DNA of 64,000 bases from the NCBI RefSeq assembly GCF_947498805.1, contig NZ_CANMLT010000001.1, forward strand, positions 310,001-374,000. The letters are read 5' to 3'. The notes below the pieces were generated by a model. It saw nothing but the letters and a program-made list of their open reading frames with translations, ran no database searches and had not been told where the DNA came from. This document shows positions 42,027-51,438 of this stretch, piece by piece (the stretch's first letter is position 1; each line of letters begins with the position of its first letter). The translations under genes and the position numbers were made by a program. The DNA comes from an uncultured Tenacibaculum sp. GTDB taxonomy: Bacteria > Bacteroidota > Bacteroidia > Flavobacteriales > Flavobacteriaceae.

Positions 42027-43646
42027 TTAAGCTAACATAGTAACTGGATTCTCTAAATATGTTTTTAATGTTTGTAAGAATTGAGCTCCTACAGCACCAT
42101 CTACCGTTCTATGGTCACACGCTAAAGTTAATTTCATTGTGTTTCCAACTACGATTTGTCCATTTTTAACAACTGGCTTCTCAACAATAGCACCAACAGA
42201 TAAAATAGCAGAGTTTGGTTGATTGATAATAGAAGTAAAACTTTCTATACCAAACATACCTAAGTTAGAAACCGTAAATGTACTTCCTTGCATTTCAGCA
42301 GGAGTTAATTTCTTATTACGAGCTCTACCAGCTAAATCACGTACTTGAATATCTATTTCATTAATATTCATGTGGTCTGTATGTCTTAATACAGGAACAA
42401 CTAAACCGTCCGGTACAGCAACGGCAACACCAATGTTTATAGCTTTGTTGTATACTGTAACATCATCTTTCCAAGTAGTGTTTACTTGTGGATGCCTTCT
42501 TAATGCCATAGCACAAGCTTTTACCACCATATCATTGAATGATACTTTAGTATCTGGCATTTGGTTGATAATCTTTCTTGAAGAAATAGCATTGTCCATA
42601 TCTACTTCGATATTTAAGTAGAAATGAGGAGCGCTAAATTTAGAAGCAGCTAAACTACGTGCAATTGCTTTACGCATTTGAGAGTTTTTCACCTCTTCGG
42701 TTCCTTCTTCTCCTGCAATAGCAAAATTAGTTACTGCTGTAGTAGGAGTAGCGCTTGTTTGAGCTGGAGCTGCTACTTTAGCGGCTGGAGTGAAGTTTTC
42801 TACGTCTTTCTTAACAATACGTCCGTTTTCACCTGTACCTTTAACTTCAGCTAAATTAATTCCTTTGTCTTTAGCTATTTTTTTAGCTAATGGAGAAGCA
42901 AAGATTCTACCAGTATTTGAAGTAGTAGTTTCTGCAACAGGAGCTGCAGCTTGAACTACTTTTTCTTCTTGTTTAGGAGCCTCTTTAGTTTCTTCTGAAG
43001 CGGTACCTCCTAAGTTACCTGATTTTGCAGCTTCAACTACTCCTGAAACATCCGTTCCATCAGGTCCAATAACAGCTAATAAACTATCAACAGGAGCACT
43101 TTCACCTTCATTGATTCCTACATACAATAAGGTTCCTTCATAAAATGATTCGAACTCCATTGTTGCTTTGTCAGTTTCGATTTCAGCTAAAATATCTCCT
43201 TCTTCAACTTTATCTCCTACATTTTTTAACCAAGAAGCAACTGTACCTTCTGCCATAGTATCACTTAAACGTGGCATGGTAACTACTTGAACTCCTTCAG
43301 GAATTACTGCAGTAGCACTAGGTACTTTTTCTTCTTTTTTTGGAGCTTCTTCTTTAGTTTCAGCTGGAGCTTCAGAATTACCATTAACTAATGCTTGATA
43401 ATCTTCACCTTCTTCACCAATAATAGCTAATAAGCTATCTACAGGTGCAGCTTCACCTTCTTTAACTCCGATATATAATAAAGTACCTTCGTGGAATGAT
43501 TCAAATTCCATGGTAGCTTTGTCAGTTTCAATTTCAGCTAAGATATCTCCTTCTTCTACTTTGTCACCAACACTTTTTAACCAAGTTGCCACTACACCTT
43601 CTTCCATGGTGTCACTTAAACGGGGCATATTAATTACTGTAGCCAT
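42027..43646 (-). CDS. pdhC: Pyruvate dehydrogenase E2 component (dihydrolipoyl acetyltransferase)
   Basis: A 539-residue E2 protein. There are two lipoyl domains (about 1-80 and 120-200), each with the lipoyl-lysine site ETDKATMEFES. A peripheral-subunit-binding domain sits at about 245-280 (FASPLAKKIAKDKGINLAEV), after an alanine- and glutamate-rich linker. The acetyltransferase core holds the active-site region LACDHRTVDGAVGAQFL. The protein transfers acetyl groups from E1 to CoA. It lies 16 bp after pdhA on the minus strand, so the two are cotranscribed. E1 beta and E3 genes are not in the window. Confidence 0.95.
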   Translation of the reverse strand: MATVINMPRLSDTMEEGVVATWLKSVGDKVEEGDILAEIETDKATMEFESFHEGTLLYIGVKEGEAAPVDSLLAIIGEEGEDYQALVNGNSEAPAETKEEAPKKEEKVPSATAVIPEGVQVVTMPRLSDTMAEGTVASWLKNVGDKVEEGDILAEIETDKATMEFESFYEGTLLYVGINEGESAPVDSLLAVIGPDGTDVSGVVEAAKSGNLGGTASEETKEAPKQEEKVVQAAAPVAETTTSNTGRIFASPLAKKIAKDKGINLAEVKGTGENGRIVKKDVENFTPAAKVAAPAQTSATPTTAVTNFAIAGEEGTEEVKNSQMRKAIARSLAASKFSAPHFYLNIEVDMDNAISSRKIINQMPDTKVSFNDMVVKACAMALRRHPQVNTTWKDDVTVYNKAINIGVAVAVPDGLVVPVLRHTDHMNINEIDIQVRDLAGRARNKKLTPAEMQGSTFTVSNLGMFGIESFTSIINQPNSAILSVGAIVEKPVVKNGQIVVGNTMKLTLACDHRTVDGAVGAQFLQTLKTYLENPVTMLA

Positions 43647-43662
43647 AATTTAAAATGATGAT

Positions 43663-44652
43663 TTATTTAATAAAAGGATAATCTTTCTGTTCGTATACTA
43701 CGTCATGTAAAATACTTTCATCTGGGAATGGAGATTCTTCTGCGAATTTTTCACATTCTTTAACTAAGTCTTTTACTTCTTTATTGATAGTTTCTATCTC
43801 TTCGTCTGTAGCATATTTTTTCTCTTTAATAACATCTAAGACTTGAGTAATAGGGTCTATTTTCTTGTATTCTTCTACCTCGTCTTTTGTACGGTAGTGT
43901 TGTGCATCTGACATAGAGTGTCCTCTATAACGATATGTTTTCATTTCTAAGAAAGTAGGTCCGTCTCCTCTACGAGCTCTTTCAATAGCTTCATCTACTG
44001 CTTCTGCTACTTTAATAGGATTCATTCCATCTACAGGTCCACATGGCATTTCGTATCCTAAACCTAATTTCCAGATGTCTTCGTGGTTTGCAGTTCTTTC
44101 TACTGAAGTACCCATTGCATATCCATTATTTTCACAGATAAAAATTACAGGTAACTTCCAGTTCATTGCCATGTTAAAAGTTTCATGTAATGAACCTTGA
44201 CGAGCTGCACCGTCACCGAAATAACATAATGTAACAGCATCATTTCCTTTATATTTATCACCAAAAGCTAAACCAGCTCCTAAAGGGATTTGCCCACCTA
44301 CAATACCATGTCCACCATAAAAACGGTGTTCTTTAGAAAAGATATGCATTGATCCTCCTAAACCTTGAGAGGTTCCTGTTGCTTTACCATATAATTCTGC
44401 CATTACACGTTTTGGATCTTCTCCCATACCAATAGGTTGAACGTGATTACGGTATGCTGTAATCATTTTATCTTTGGTTAAGTCCATTGCATGTAAAGCA
44501 CCTGCTAGTACTGCTTCTTGACCATTATATAAGTGTAAAAATCCTCGTACTTTTTGTTGAATATAAACCGCAGCTAGCTTATCTTCAAACTTTCTCCAAA
44601 ATAGCATGTCTCTATACCAATTGATATAGGTTTCTTTGGTGATTTCCTTCAT
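43663..44652 (-). CDS. pdhA: Pyruvate dehydrogenase E1 component, alpha subunit
   Basis: A 329-residue E1 alpha subunit from the ATG at 44652 (MKEITKETYINWYRDMLFWRKFEDKLA). A longer frame to 44760 adds 36 residues without family support. The thiamine-diphosphate motif GDGAARQGSLHETFNMAMNWKLPVIFICENN is at about 160-190, and YRYRGHSMSDAQHYR is the regulatory-loop region. It decarboxylates pyruvate together with E1 beta, which is encoded elsewhere. It is followed after 16 bp by pdhC. Confidence 0.95.
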   Translation of the reverse strand: MKEITKETYINWYRDMLFWRKFEDKLAAVYIQQKVRGFLHLYNGQEAVLAGALHAMDLTKDKMITAYRNHVQPIGMGEDPKRVMAELYGKATGTSQGLGGSMHIFSKEHRFYGGHGIVGGQIPLGAGLAFGDKYKGNDAVTLCYFGDGAARQGSLHETFNMAMNWKLPVIFICENNGYAMGTSVERTANHEDIWKLGLGYEMPCGPVDGMNPIKVAEAVDEAIERARRGDGPTFLEMKTYRYRGHSMSDAQHYRTKDEVEEYKKIDPITQVLDVIKEKKYATDEEIETINKEVKDLVKECEKFAEESPFPDESILHDVVYEQKDYPFIK

Positions 44653-44789
44653 TATAATTAGTTGTTTATTTAAAGTTTGTTTTGATTGTTTCAAAACGTA
44701 GCTACAAAAGTAAGTAGTTTTTAGTAATTTAGAAAAAGGTTCTTTGTAAAAGTTACGCAATGGATTTAGTAAATAAAAAGATATACCTT

Positions 44790-45458
44790 TTATTCCTTTT
44801 CTTTCGCAACAATTATCGTGGCTTTAGCGCCTGTTGCAAGGTTCCATTCGTTAGATGAAATTAAAAAACCAGCATCATTAAAAATTTTAAAAGCCGCAGT
44901 GTTTGGCCCTGAAGTTCCTTGGTTTAAAGCTACAATTTGAATAGTATTTACTCCTTCATCTAATGGAATATTAAATGATTGGTATCGTTGTCTCAAGGTA
45001 ATGTTCTCCACCACAGGAACATCGTTAATATAAATAGTAACTCTATCTCCATCTGGATATTGAAAATCTCTACAAATAATATTAACACTTTGTGATTTGG
45101 TGCTAAAACTTCCTAAATCTTGATCAATTACAGGATAATTGTATTGACCATTAATCTTTTTAAAAGCTTTAAGATAACGCTCTTCCGCTATTTTAGCTTT
45201 GGTAAGTATTCCTTTATTTTCGAAGTCTCTTTCCGCTTGCTTTTTTTGCTCTTCTTTTTGTTGTTTGTTATGAGCAGTTTTAAAGCCATCATCACTTTTG
45301 AAGTCTAAACTTTTTGGTTTTTTAGCTTCTTTAGCTGGCATATTAAAGAGTCCAATAGTATTTGAACCTTTTTCTTTACCACCACTACTACCATCTAATT
45401 GAGCATACATAGATTGTGATATCGTTAAGCTAATAAGTATTGAAAATAAATGTTTCAT
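44790..45458 (-). CDS. Exported protein of unknown function
   Basis: A 222-residue protein with signal MKHLFSILISLTISQSMYAQ. Residues about 50-100 are rich in lysine, glutamate and glutamine (KQQKEEQKKQAERDFENKG), probably a coiled coil or flexible stretch. The C-terminal half is beta-rich (VNIICRDFQYPDGDRVTIYINDVPVVENITLRQRYQSF, GVNTIQIVALNQG), resembling an Ig-like domain. I recognise no named family. It is a single minus-strand gene between pdhA and the dipeptidase gene. Confidence 0.65.
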   Translation of the reverse strand: MKHLFSILISLTISQSMYAQLDGSSGGKEKGSNTIGLFNMPAKEAKKPKSLDFKSDDGFKTAHNKQQKEEQKKQAERDFENKGILTKAKIAEERYLKAFKKINGQYNYPVIDQDLGSFSTKSQSVNIICRDFQYPDGDRVTIYINDVPVVENITLRQRYQSFNIPLDEGVNTIQIVALNQGTSGPNTAAFKIFNDAGFLISSNEWNLATGAKATIIVAKEKE

Positions 45459-45537
45459 AGTAAGTTGTTCAACGCAAATATAGTGCCGATTTGATATTTT
45501 GGTCCAAATAAATAGTTAAAACTTACTTGCTTAGAAT

Positions 45538-46203
45538 TTATTTAATGGGAAAATCGAAATAGGTTTTTGGAAAAGGTTCATTTCGCAAAGTAAAGTGCCA
45601 CCATTCATTCGTGTAAGGTCTGAAACCGTGTTTCTTCATTACCTGTTGTAGCATTCGTCTGTTTTTCTTTTGCTCTTCGGTAATATTTTCAAAAGTAATA
45701 TGCGACTGTGGCCCAAAGAAATCATAAGGACTTCCCATATCTAATTCCTTACCTGTTTCAAGGTTTACAATAGTTAAATCTACAGAACTTCCTCTAGAAT
45801 GTCCTGATTTTGAAGCGATATACCCTAATTTAAATAAATATCGCTTGTTTATTTTGGGGTAGTATTGCTGTTTCATTAGGGTGTCATTCATTACTCTAGC
45901 CCATTTTACAAAATGATTTACAGCAGTTTGAGGGCGATAGGCATCGTAAACTTTTAAACTAAATCCTTTTTTTAAAAGTTCGTCTTGTACTTTTTTTAGA
46001 GCTTGAGCGGTTAGGGTAGAGGTAATTAGCACATTTTCTTCATACCCATTAATAGGAATACCTACAAAGTTGTTATGGTTGCAATAACGTAGTTCTTGTT
46101 GTATGGTTGGAGCGATGTCTCTTACATAAGAAAATCCTTTTGGAAGTTCTTGCGATTGTAATAAAAAAGAGCTCAACAGTAAAAAAGAAAAAATCCATTT
46201 CAT
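45538..46203 (-). CDS. VanX-type D-alanyl-D-alanine dipeptidase (M15)
   Basis: A 221-residue exported peptidase. I start at the ATG at 46203 (MKWIFSFLLLSSFLLQSQ, a signal peptide); an earlier ATG at 46278 adds 25 residues. The zinc motifs of M15D are visible: SKSGHSRGSSVDLTIV (H and D ligands) and EWWHF (catalytic Glu and third His), with DAYRPQTAVNHF as the conserved arginine motif. It probably hydrolyses D-Ala-D-Ala from cell-wall turnover; no van genes are nearby, so a resistance role is not supported. Confidence 0.9.
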   Translation of the reverse strand: MKWIFSFLLLSSFLLQSQELPKGFSYVRDIAPTIQQELRYCNHNNFVGIPINGYEENVLITSTLTAQALKKVQDELLKKGFSLKVYDAYRPQTAVNHFVKWARVMNDTLMKQQYYPKINKRYLFKLGYIASKSGHSRGSSVDLTIVNLETGKELDMGSPYDFFGPQSHITFENITEEQKKNRRMLQQVMKKHGFRPYTNEWWHFTLRNEPFPKTYFDFPIK

Positions 46204-46280
46204 GCAGGTAAAAATACAGAATTCGATTTTAAAATATCCGTTTAAATTAACAATAGTTGATAGGTTAGAATAAGGCATAA

Positions 46281-46311
46281 AAAAAACTCATTATACTATA
46301 ATGAGTTTTTT
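46281..46311 (-). terminator. Terminator after the pentapeptide-repeat gene
   Basis: Symmetric hairpin AAAAAACTCATTATA / TATAATGAGTTTTTT with one loop base, T run on both strands. Confidence 0.85.
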
Positions 46312-46329
46312 TATATATTTTGTTTTAGA

Positions 46330-47103
46330 CTATTTGTTTTTCATCACATACTTGCTAAAACTTTTTCCGTTTATTCTAGTATACTTTGAGTCAATATCAT
46401 AAGCAACTTCCATGTTTTTGATGTCAAACTCTCCACGTACTTTAGTGTATTTAAGATTTAAATCTTCTTCGAATCGTACATTGTTAAAAGACACTCCATC
46501 ATTAAATTCAGTATACTTAAATACAGCGCTGTCTTTAAAGATTGAGTTTTTAAAGCTTACAAAACGTTTAAAGTCTGCGTATTTAAAAGTAGCTGGTTCT
46601 TCAAAAAGAGTGTTTTGAAATGTGATATCCTTTTCAAATTTTGCATACTTAAAAGTAGAAGCGTCATTAAACTTTGTTCCTGAGAAATCAGTGTCTTGTT
46701 CAAAGTCTGAATATTTAAACATTGCTTTTTGTTCAAAGTTACAGTCTTTAAAAGTAACTTTATCTTCAAAATTAGCAATAAATGTATATCCGCTTTTTTC
46801 GTGTGGTATATATGCTAACACATCATCTTTAAAAGTACAGTTTACAAAAGAAATACTATTGGTAATTTGCTTTTCAACGGTATTCGAACCTCCATTATTC
46901 CACCATCTACTTCTTTTAGGTAGTTTAGGTAATGCTTCATCCATATAAGTAAGGTCTAAAATACCTTCAATAGTTGCATTTGAAATGGTAACAGATTTAC
47001 CATCTTTAATATCTTTTAAAAGATCGGCTGCGTTAATTGTTTTTTGAGAAAAGCAAAATGTAGTTGCAATTAAAAAGCTAAAAAGTGTAATTATATTTTT
47101 CAT
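46330..47103 (-). CDS. Exported pentapeptide-repeat protein
   Basis: A 257-residue protein with signal MKNIITLFSFLIATTFCFSQ. Residues about 90-235 are degenerate pentapeptide repeats with phenylalanine at the central position (TFKYADFKRFVSFKNSIFK, VFKYTEFNDGVSFNNVRF), which build a right-handed quadrilateral beta helix. The signal peptide places it outside the cytoplasm, so it is not a DNA-mimic gyrase protector like Qnr. Function unknown. It is a single gene ending at a symmetric terminator. Confidence 0.85.
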   Translation of the reverse strand: MKNIITLFSFLIATTFCFSQKTINAADLLKDIKDGKSVTISNATIEGILDLTYMDEALPKLPKRSRWWNNGGSNTVEKQITNSISFVNCTFKDDVLAYIPHEKSGYTFIANFEDKVTFKDCNFEQKAMFKYSDFEQDTDFSGTKFNDASTFKYAKFEKDITFQNTLFEEPATFKYADFKRFVSFKNSIFKDSAVFKYTEFNDGVSFNNVRFEEDLNLKYTKVRGEFDIKNMEVAYDIDSKYTRINGKSFSKYVMKNK

Positions 47104-47166
47104 GGGTTAGATTTTTATTGTTTTTATAGTAATGACATTTGAAAAATAAATTTGTGACACTATAGC

Positions 47167-47207
47167 AAAAAAGAAAACAGCATTTAAGAAAACTTAAATG
47201 CTGTTTT
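47167..47207 (-). terminator. Terminator of the HU gene
   Basis: 15-bp perfect arms AAAACAGCATTTAAG / CTTAAATGCTGTTTT with a 4-nt loop; on the minus strand a T-rich tract follows. Confidence 0.88.
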
Positions 47208-47229
47208 GTGTATGTGTTGCGAGTAATTC

Positions 47230-47502
47230 TTAGTTTACTGAATCACTTAAACCAGCTCCTGCTTTAAACTTAACAACGTTCTTAGCAGCGATTTGAATTT
47301 CTTTACCAGTTTGAGGGTTTCTACCTGTTCTTGCAGCTCTTTGAGATACAGACCAAGTTCCCCATCCAACTAATGCTACTTTACCACCACCTTTTAAAGT
47401 GTTAGTTACATTGTTAGTTAAAGAATCTAATGCAGCCTTAGCAGCAGCTTTAGAAATACCTGCGTCAGCAGCCATAGCATCGATTAAATCTGATTTGTTC
47501 AT
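47230..47502 (-). CDS. HU-family DNA-binding protein
   Basis: A 90-residue histone-like protein. [28 protein letters not shown] forms the dimerising helices, and [37 protein letters not shown] covers the DNA-binding arm, with the conserved GRNPQTG. HU dimers bend and compact DNA. It is a single gene with its own terminator; the 187 bp upstream should contain its promoter. Confidence 0.96.
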   Translation of the reverse strand: MNKSDLIDAMAADAGISKAAAKAALDSLTNNVTNTLKGGGKVALVGWGTWSVSQRAARTGRNPQTGKEIQIAAKNVVKFKAGAGLSDSVN

Positions 47503-47689
47503 AATTTAAATAGATTTTTAAAAATTAATTAATGTTTCTTGCTAAATAGCTCAACAAATATAGACGGAATGCGGGATTGCGCAAGTTTTGTGGTGAAAAA
47601 AAATGCAATTTGTTAATAAATAGGGGTAAAATGTTAATAACCGAACTTGTTTTTGACTATAAAAAGCCATATCCCTTTAAAATAAGGGC

Positions 47690-48634
47690 TTACAGCACTT
47701 TTGCATTTTCCGAAAAGCTATAACCGTTTAATAAGCTAGTTGCATCCATTAGTTTTTTACCAGAAAGTTTAATTTGATGTATGATAAGAAAACCATCTTT
47801 AACGGCTACCTTCATTTCCTTTTTACTGGTTACAATAGCACCAATTTCAAATTTATGATTTTCATATTGTTTAGACACTTTATACAACTTCGCAGTTATT
47901 TGGTCATCATTATTTACAATTGTCGTCCAAGCAGCAGGGTATGGATTTAAACCACGTATATGATTATAAATACTGCCTAATGACCCTGTCCAATCTATTT
48001 GGCAGTTATGAGGAAATAGCTTTGGAGCAGATTTTTCTTCTAGTTCTGGTTGTTTTGTGGTTGTTACATCTCCTTTTTTAATAAGGTCAACAGTTTCTGC
48101 AACTAAATCGGCACCTAAATACATTAAACTATCATGTAATTCACCAACGGTTTCATCTTCTTTGATGTCAATTTCTTTTTGCAAGATGATTTCTCCGGTA
48201 TCAATTTTATCATCAATAAAAAATGTAGTAACACCAGTTTTAGTTTCTCCATTGATAATAGCCCAGTTAATAGGAGCCGCTCCACGATACTCTGGTAATA
48301 AAGAAGCATGTAAATTGAATGTACCATAAGAAGGCATGTCCCAAACAGATTTTGGTAACATTCTAAAGGCTACTACAATTTGTAAATTGGCATTCCATTC
48401 TTTTAATTGTGCTTGAAAATCTTCGTTCTTTAAGTTTTTAGGTTGAAGAATAGGTAGGTTTTGAGATACAGCATATTTCTTAACTGCTGATTGATTTAGT
48501 TTTCTTCCACGACCTGCTGGTTTATCAGGGGCAGTAATTACTCCTACTACATTATAGTCATTGTCAACTAAATGTTTTAATATAGTTACGGCAAAATCGG
48601 GAGTTCCCATAAAAACAATACGAATATCTCTCAT
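47690..48634 (-). CDS. fmt: Methionyl-tRNA formyltransferase
   Basis: Fmt formylates initiator Met-tRNA with 10-formyltetrahydrofolate. The 314-residue length is normal. The N-terminal RIVFMGTPDFAVTILKHL, the catalytic HASLLPEYRGAAPINWAI and TGVTTFFIDDKIDTGEI, and the C-terminal OB-like domain (about 205-310) are all present. Its start overlaps the recQ stop by 1 bp on the minus strand, so the two are translationally coupled. Confidence 0.96.
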   Translation of the reverse strand: MRDIRIVFMGTPDFAVTILKHLVDNDYNVVGVITAPDKPAGRGRKLNQSAVKKYAVSQNLPILQPKNLKNEDFQAQLKEWNANLQIVVAFRMLPKSVWDMPSYGTFNLHASLLPEYRGAAPINWAIINGETKTGVTTFFIDDKIDTGEIILQKEIDIKEDETVGELHDSLMYLGADLVAETVDLIKKGDVTTTKQPELEEKSAPKLFPHNCQIDWTGSLGSIYNHIRGLNPYPAAWTTIVNNDDQITAKLYKVSKQYENHKFEIGAIVTSKKEMKVAVKDGFLIIHQIKLSGKKLMDATSLLNGYSFSENAKVL

Positions 48635-50496
48635 TATAATAAGGTGTATTTATTTAAAGAATTTAATGTTACTTTTTCTTCAGATAGTAATAAGCGCAAA
48701 AGTATTAAAATGTTTTCTTCTTTTGTATTTAGCAGTTCACAGATTTCTCGAGAACTTAACTCTTCATGCTCTTTTAAAAGTATGATAATATTTTCCTCTT
48801 TAATAGTATTTGTTTTTTCATGAAGACATACATCGCACTTGCCACATTTTTTTGTTGAATTTTCATCAAAATAAAAAAGTAGTTGTTGACTTCTACATAC
48901 CGTGTTGTTCTGAATGAAATACAAGAGGTCTTCCGTCTTTTGCCTTTTTTGTTTAAGGAAAGTTTTTAAGTCTTTGGAAATTCTATTAATGGTTGCATCA
49001 TCTTCTCTTGGAACCAAGAAATAAAGTTTACTATCGGTATTCGCTTTATTATATATAATTGTTTCACTTTGTACCAATCTTTCTAACTCTTCAATAACGC
49101 TCCACGAAGTTTGATTGATTTTTTTAGCAATCAAAAATTCATCAATTTTTGTTTCTTGATCAAAAACACCTCCATATAAACGTAATATCGTTTGTACGGT
49201 TTTATTATTTTTTAATGAATAGGGAGATGTCAAAAATTGAATAGTTGATTTTTGATTATATCCGTTTTCTAATTGTATAATCCCATTATTAATTAAGATT
49301 TGTAGAATACTATATACCTTATTAATAGGGAATCCATATTTATTACAAAAGTCTAAAACGTTTAGATTAAAAGAGGTTTCGATAAGTTCTCCTTTGGCTA
49401 TTTGAAAATGTTGGTATAACTTCTGATGCACCAATTTTACATCATCAATGGTTGGTAAGGCTTTTGTCTGTAGCTCTTTTGTTAACTCAATATCGCTTTT
49501 GTTTGTTAAGACAACAGAAAAAGCTTTAGCTCCATTTCTACCGCCTCTTCCTGCTTCTTGAATGTAATTTTCAATAGAAGAGGGTAAGTATAAATGTACA
49601 ACAGCTTTTACATTGGATTTGTCTATTCCCATTCCAAAGGCATTTGTAGCAACCATTATTGGTGTTTCTTCAGTATACCATTTATCGAATGCTGTTTTCT
49701 TTTCAATAGAAGATAATCCACCGTGGTAATAAGAGCTCTTAAACCCTTTTGCATTTAAATAATTACTAATATCCTTTGTTCTTTTTCTAGAATTTACATA
49801 AACAATTACCGGTGCTTTTGTTTTTGTACATATTTGAGTAAGTCTATATAGTTTATCTTCTGTAAAAAAAACTTGATATGCTAGGTTCTCTCTATAGAAC
49901 GATTGTTTAAATATAGATATGTTTTCAATATTTAAAACAGAAGAAATATCTGAAATTACTTTTTGCGTAGCGGTTGCAGTTAATGCTATAATTGGAGTAT
50001 CTGGATGTATGCTATTTAAAGAATAAATGTTTCTATAAGAAGGTCTAAAATCGTGCCCCCATTCAGAAATACAATGCGCTTCATCAATGGCAATTAATGA
50101 GACGTTTAGTTGCTTAATTTTTTCTTGAATAAACTTTGATTGTAGTCTTTCAGGAGAGATATATAAAAATTTGTAGTTTCCAAATCTAATATTATCGAAA
50201 AGCGTTATGATTTCGTTTTGTGTACTTCCAGAAGAAATGGTACAGGCTTTAATTCCTTTGTTGGTTAGATTTTGTACTTGATCATCCATCAAGGCAATTA
50301 ATGGAGAAACAACCAAGCATACTCCTTCAAAACAAAGTGCAGGAATTTGAAAACACAAAGATTTACCACCACCTGTAGGCAGTAGAGCGATCGTATCTTT
50401 TTTATCAAGTACAGTTTTTATAATCTGTTCCTGTACAGGTCTAAAAGTATCATACCCCCAATAATGTTGTACTATTTGTAAGGCTTTATCAAACAT
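48634..50496 (-). CDS. recQ: RecQ-family ATP-dependent DNA helicase
   Basis: A 620-residue SF2 helicase. Walker A is LLPTGGGKS (about 38-46), and the DEAH box with RecQ motif is AIDEAHCISEWGHDFRP. Motif VI is YIQEAGRGGRNG. A RecQ-type zinc-binding set is visible in VCRSQQLLFYF...CGKCDVC (about 540-575). A full HRDC domain is not evident, so this is probably one of the shorter Bacteroidota RecQ proteins. It unwinds DNA 3' to 5' in repair and recombination. It is followed directly by fmt. Confidence 0.92.
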   Translation of the reverse strand: MFDKALQIVQHYWGYDTFRPVQEQIIKTVLDKKDTIALLPTGGGKSLCFQIPALCFEGVCLVVSPLIALMDDQVQNLTNKGIKACTISSGSTQNEIITLFDNIRFGNYKFLYISPERLQSKFIQEKIKQLNVSLIAIDEAHCISEWGHDFRPSYRNIYSLNSIHPDTPIIALTATATQKVISDISSVLNIENISIFKQSFYRENLAYQVFFTEDKLYRLTQICTKTKAPVIVYVNSRKRTKDISNYLNAKGFKSSYYHGGLSSIEKKTAFDKWYTEETPIMVATNAFGMGIDKSNVKAVVHLYLPSSIENYIQEAGRGGRNGAKAFSVVLTNKSDIELTKELQTKALPTIDDVKLVHQKLYQHFQIAKGELIETSFNLNVLDFCNKYGFPINKVYSILQILINNGIIQLENGYNQKSTIQFLTSPYSLKNNKTVQTILRLYGGVFDQETKIDEFLIAKKINQTSWSVIEELERLVQSETIIYNKANTDSKLYFLVPREDDATINRISKDLKTFLKQKRQKTEDLLYFIQNNTVCRSQQLLFYFDENSTKKCGKCDVCLHEKTNTIKEENIIILLKEHEELSSREICELLNTKEENILILLRLLLSEEKVTLNSLNKYTLL

Positions 50497-50499
50497 TGT

Positions 50500-51030
50500 T
50501 TATAACGACTGTAAAATAAATTCGCAGCGTTCTTCAACTGTTCCAAAAGGAACATTCACAATAGTATATCCTATCTCTTCATAAGCTTCCCTTAAAAAAG
50601 TATCAATCTTAACAGCTTGTTCAAAGGTCTCGTATCGTTCATTGTCAGAAACATAAATTTCTTCCCATGGAGCTAACATAAAAACTTTATCATAAAGATA
50701 TTGGTTGCTCTTCTCTTTATACATAGGAGGGTATTCAGATTCTAAATAATTCATATAGGCATGGACATCTGGAATACCACGATCAAAAAATATAATTTCA
50801 GAAGTGCTGTTTTTAGCATCAATATACTGCTGCTCTCTTCCTTCTAATAGCATTTGACTAAACAATAAGGGTTGCGTTAAAAATAACTGATCAATCCCTT
50901 CTTTTTGAGCTTTTAGTGTTACTTCTCGTGAAATTTCGGGCATACATTCATATCCTCTTTTAATAAATTCTCTTAAAATAGAAGATTTTCCGGTTCCTGG
51001 CCCACCAATTAAAACTACTTTTTGTTGCAT
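50500..51030 (-). CDS. NadR-like P-loop ATPase (AAA_28 type)
   Basis: A 176-residue nucleotide-binding protein. The P-loop GGPGTGKSS is at residues 9-17, and FFDRGIPDVHAYMNY provides a Walker B-like aspartate. The layout is that of AAA_28/NadR ribosylnicotinamide-kinase-like proteins. Its substrate is not known. It is 3 bp upstream of recQ on the minus strand, so recQ and fmt probably share its transcript. Confidence 0.85.
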   Translation of the reverse strand: MQQKVVLIGGPGTGKSSILREFIKRGYECMPEISREVTLKAQKEGIDQLFLTQPLLFSQMLLEGREQQYIDAKNSTSEIIFFDRGIPDVHAYMNYLESEYPPMYKEKSNQYLYDKVFMLAPWEEIYVSDNERYETFEQAVKIDTFLREAYEEIGYTIVNVPFGTVEERCEFILQSL

Positions 51031-51149
51031 TCGGCAAAAATAGAGGTTTCAATTTATATATATAATAAATAGTGTAATTTTGTAATCCGTCTCTAAAAAC
51101 TATATTTTATAGTTTGATAGAAATAAAGAAATTTAATAATTAGATAAGA

Positions 51150-51431
51150 ATGACTAAAAGAGAAGAGTTTTATAAGAAATTAAAGGAAAAATTGGATACA
51201 ACAACTACATTTCCGTCAAATTACTTATATAAATTTATTGTGCCTGCGGAAGGAGATCAAGTTGAGCAGGTTAAAAATTTGTTTGATAAAGGAGGAGCAA
51301 TTATTACAACTAAAAAATCTAAAACAGGAAAGTATATTAGTGTGTCTATCAATTTAAAAGTAAAAAGTTCAGACGAGGTTATTTCTTATTATCAAGAAGC
51401 AGAAGTGATTGAAGGTATAATTTCACTATAA
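51150..51431 (+). CDS. DUF493 (YbeD-like) family protein
   Basis: A 93-residue protein with the YbeD ferredoxin-like fold pattern: FPSNYLYKFIVPAEGDQVEQVKNLF, KKSKTGKYISVSINLKVKSSDEVISYYQEAEVIEGIISL. In E. coli the YbeD family is linked to lipoate metabolism by gene context, without a settled activity. Here it stands divergent from the NadR-like gene and 7 bp before the first PpiC-type gene, so it heads the folding operon. Confidence 0.88.
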   Translation: MTKREEFYKKLKEKLDTTTTFPSNYLYKFIVPAEGDQVEQVKNLFDKGGAIITTKKSKTGKYISVSINLKVKSSDEVISYYQEAEVIEGIISL

Positions 51432-51438
51432 TTATAAG

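Noticed and set aside
42370..42621. Open reading frames antisense to pdhC and to other large genes (for example 46412-46948, 57062-57247).
   Set aside because: They mirror the codon pattern of the true genes and have no start-region support or family match.
44653..44760. An N-terminal extension of pdhA.
   Set aside because: The 36 extra residues do not resemble E1 alpha, and the family start MKEITKETYINWY is at 44652.
45538..46203. Vancomycin resistance through VanX.
   Set aside because: No vanH, vanA or vanS/R genes are nearby; M15D dipeptidases are common in cell-wall turnover.
46330..47103. Qnr-like gyrase-protecting function for the pentapeptide protein.
   Set aside because: It has a signal peptide and degenerate repeats, so it is exported and unlikely to bind gyrase.
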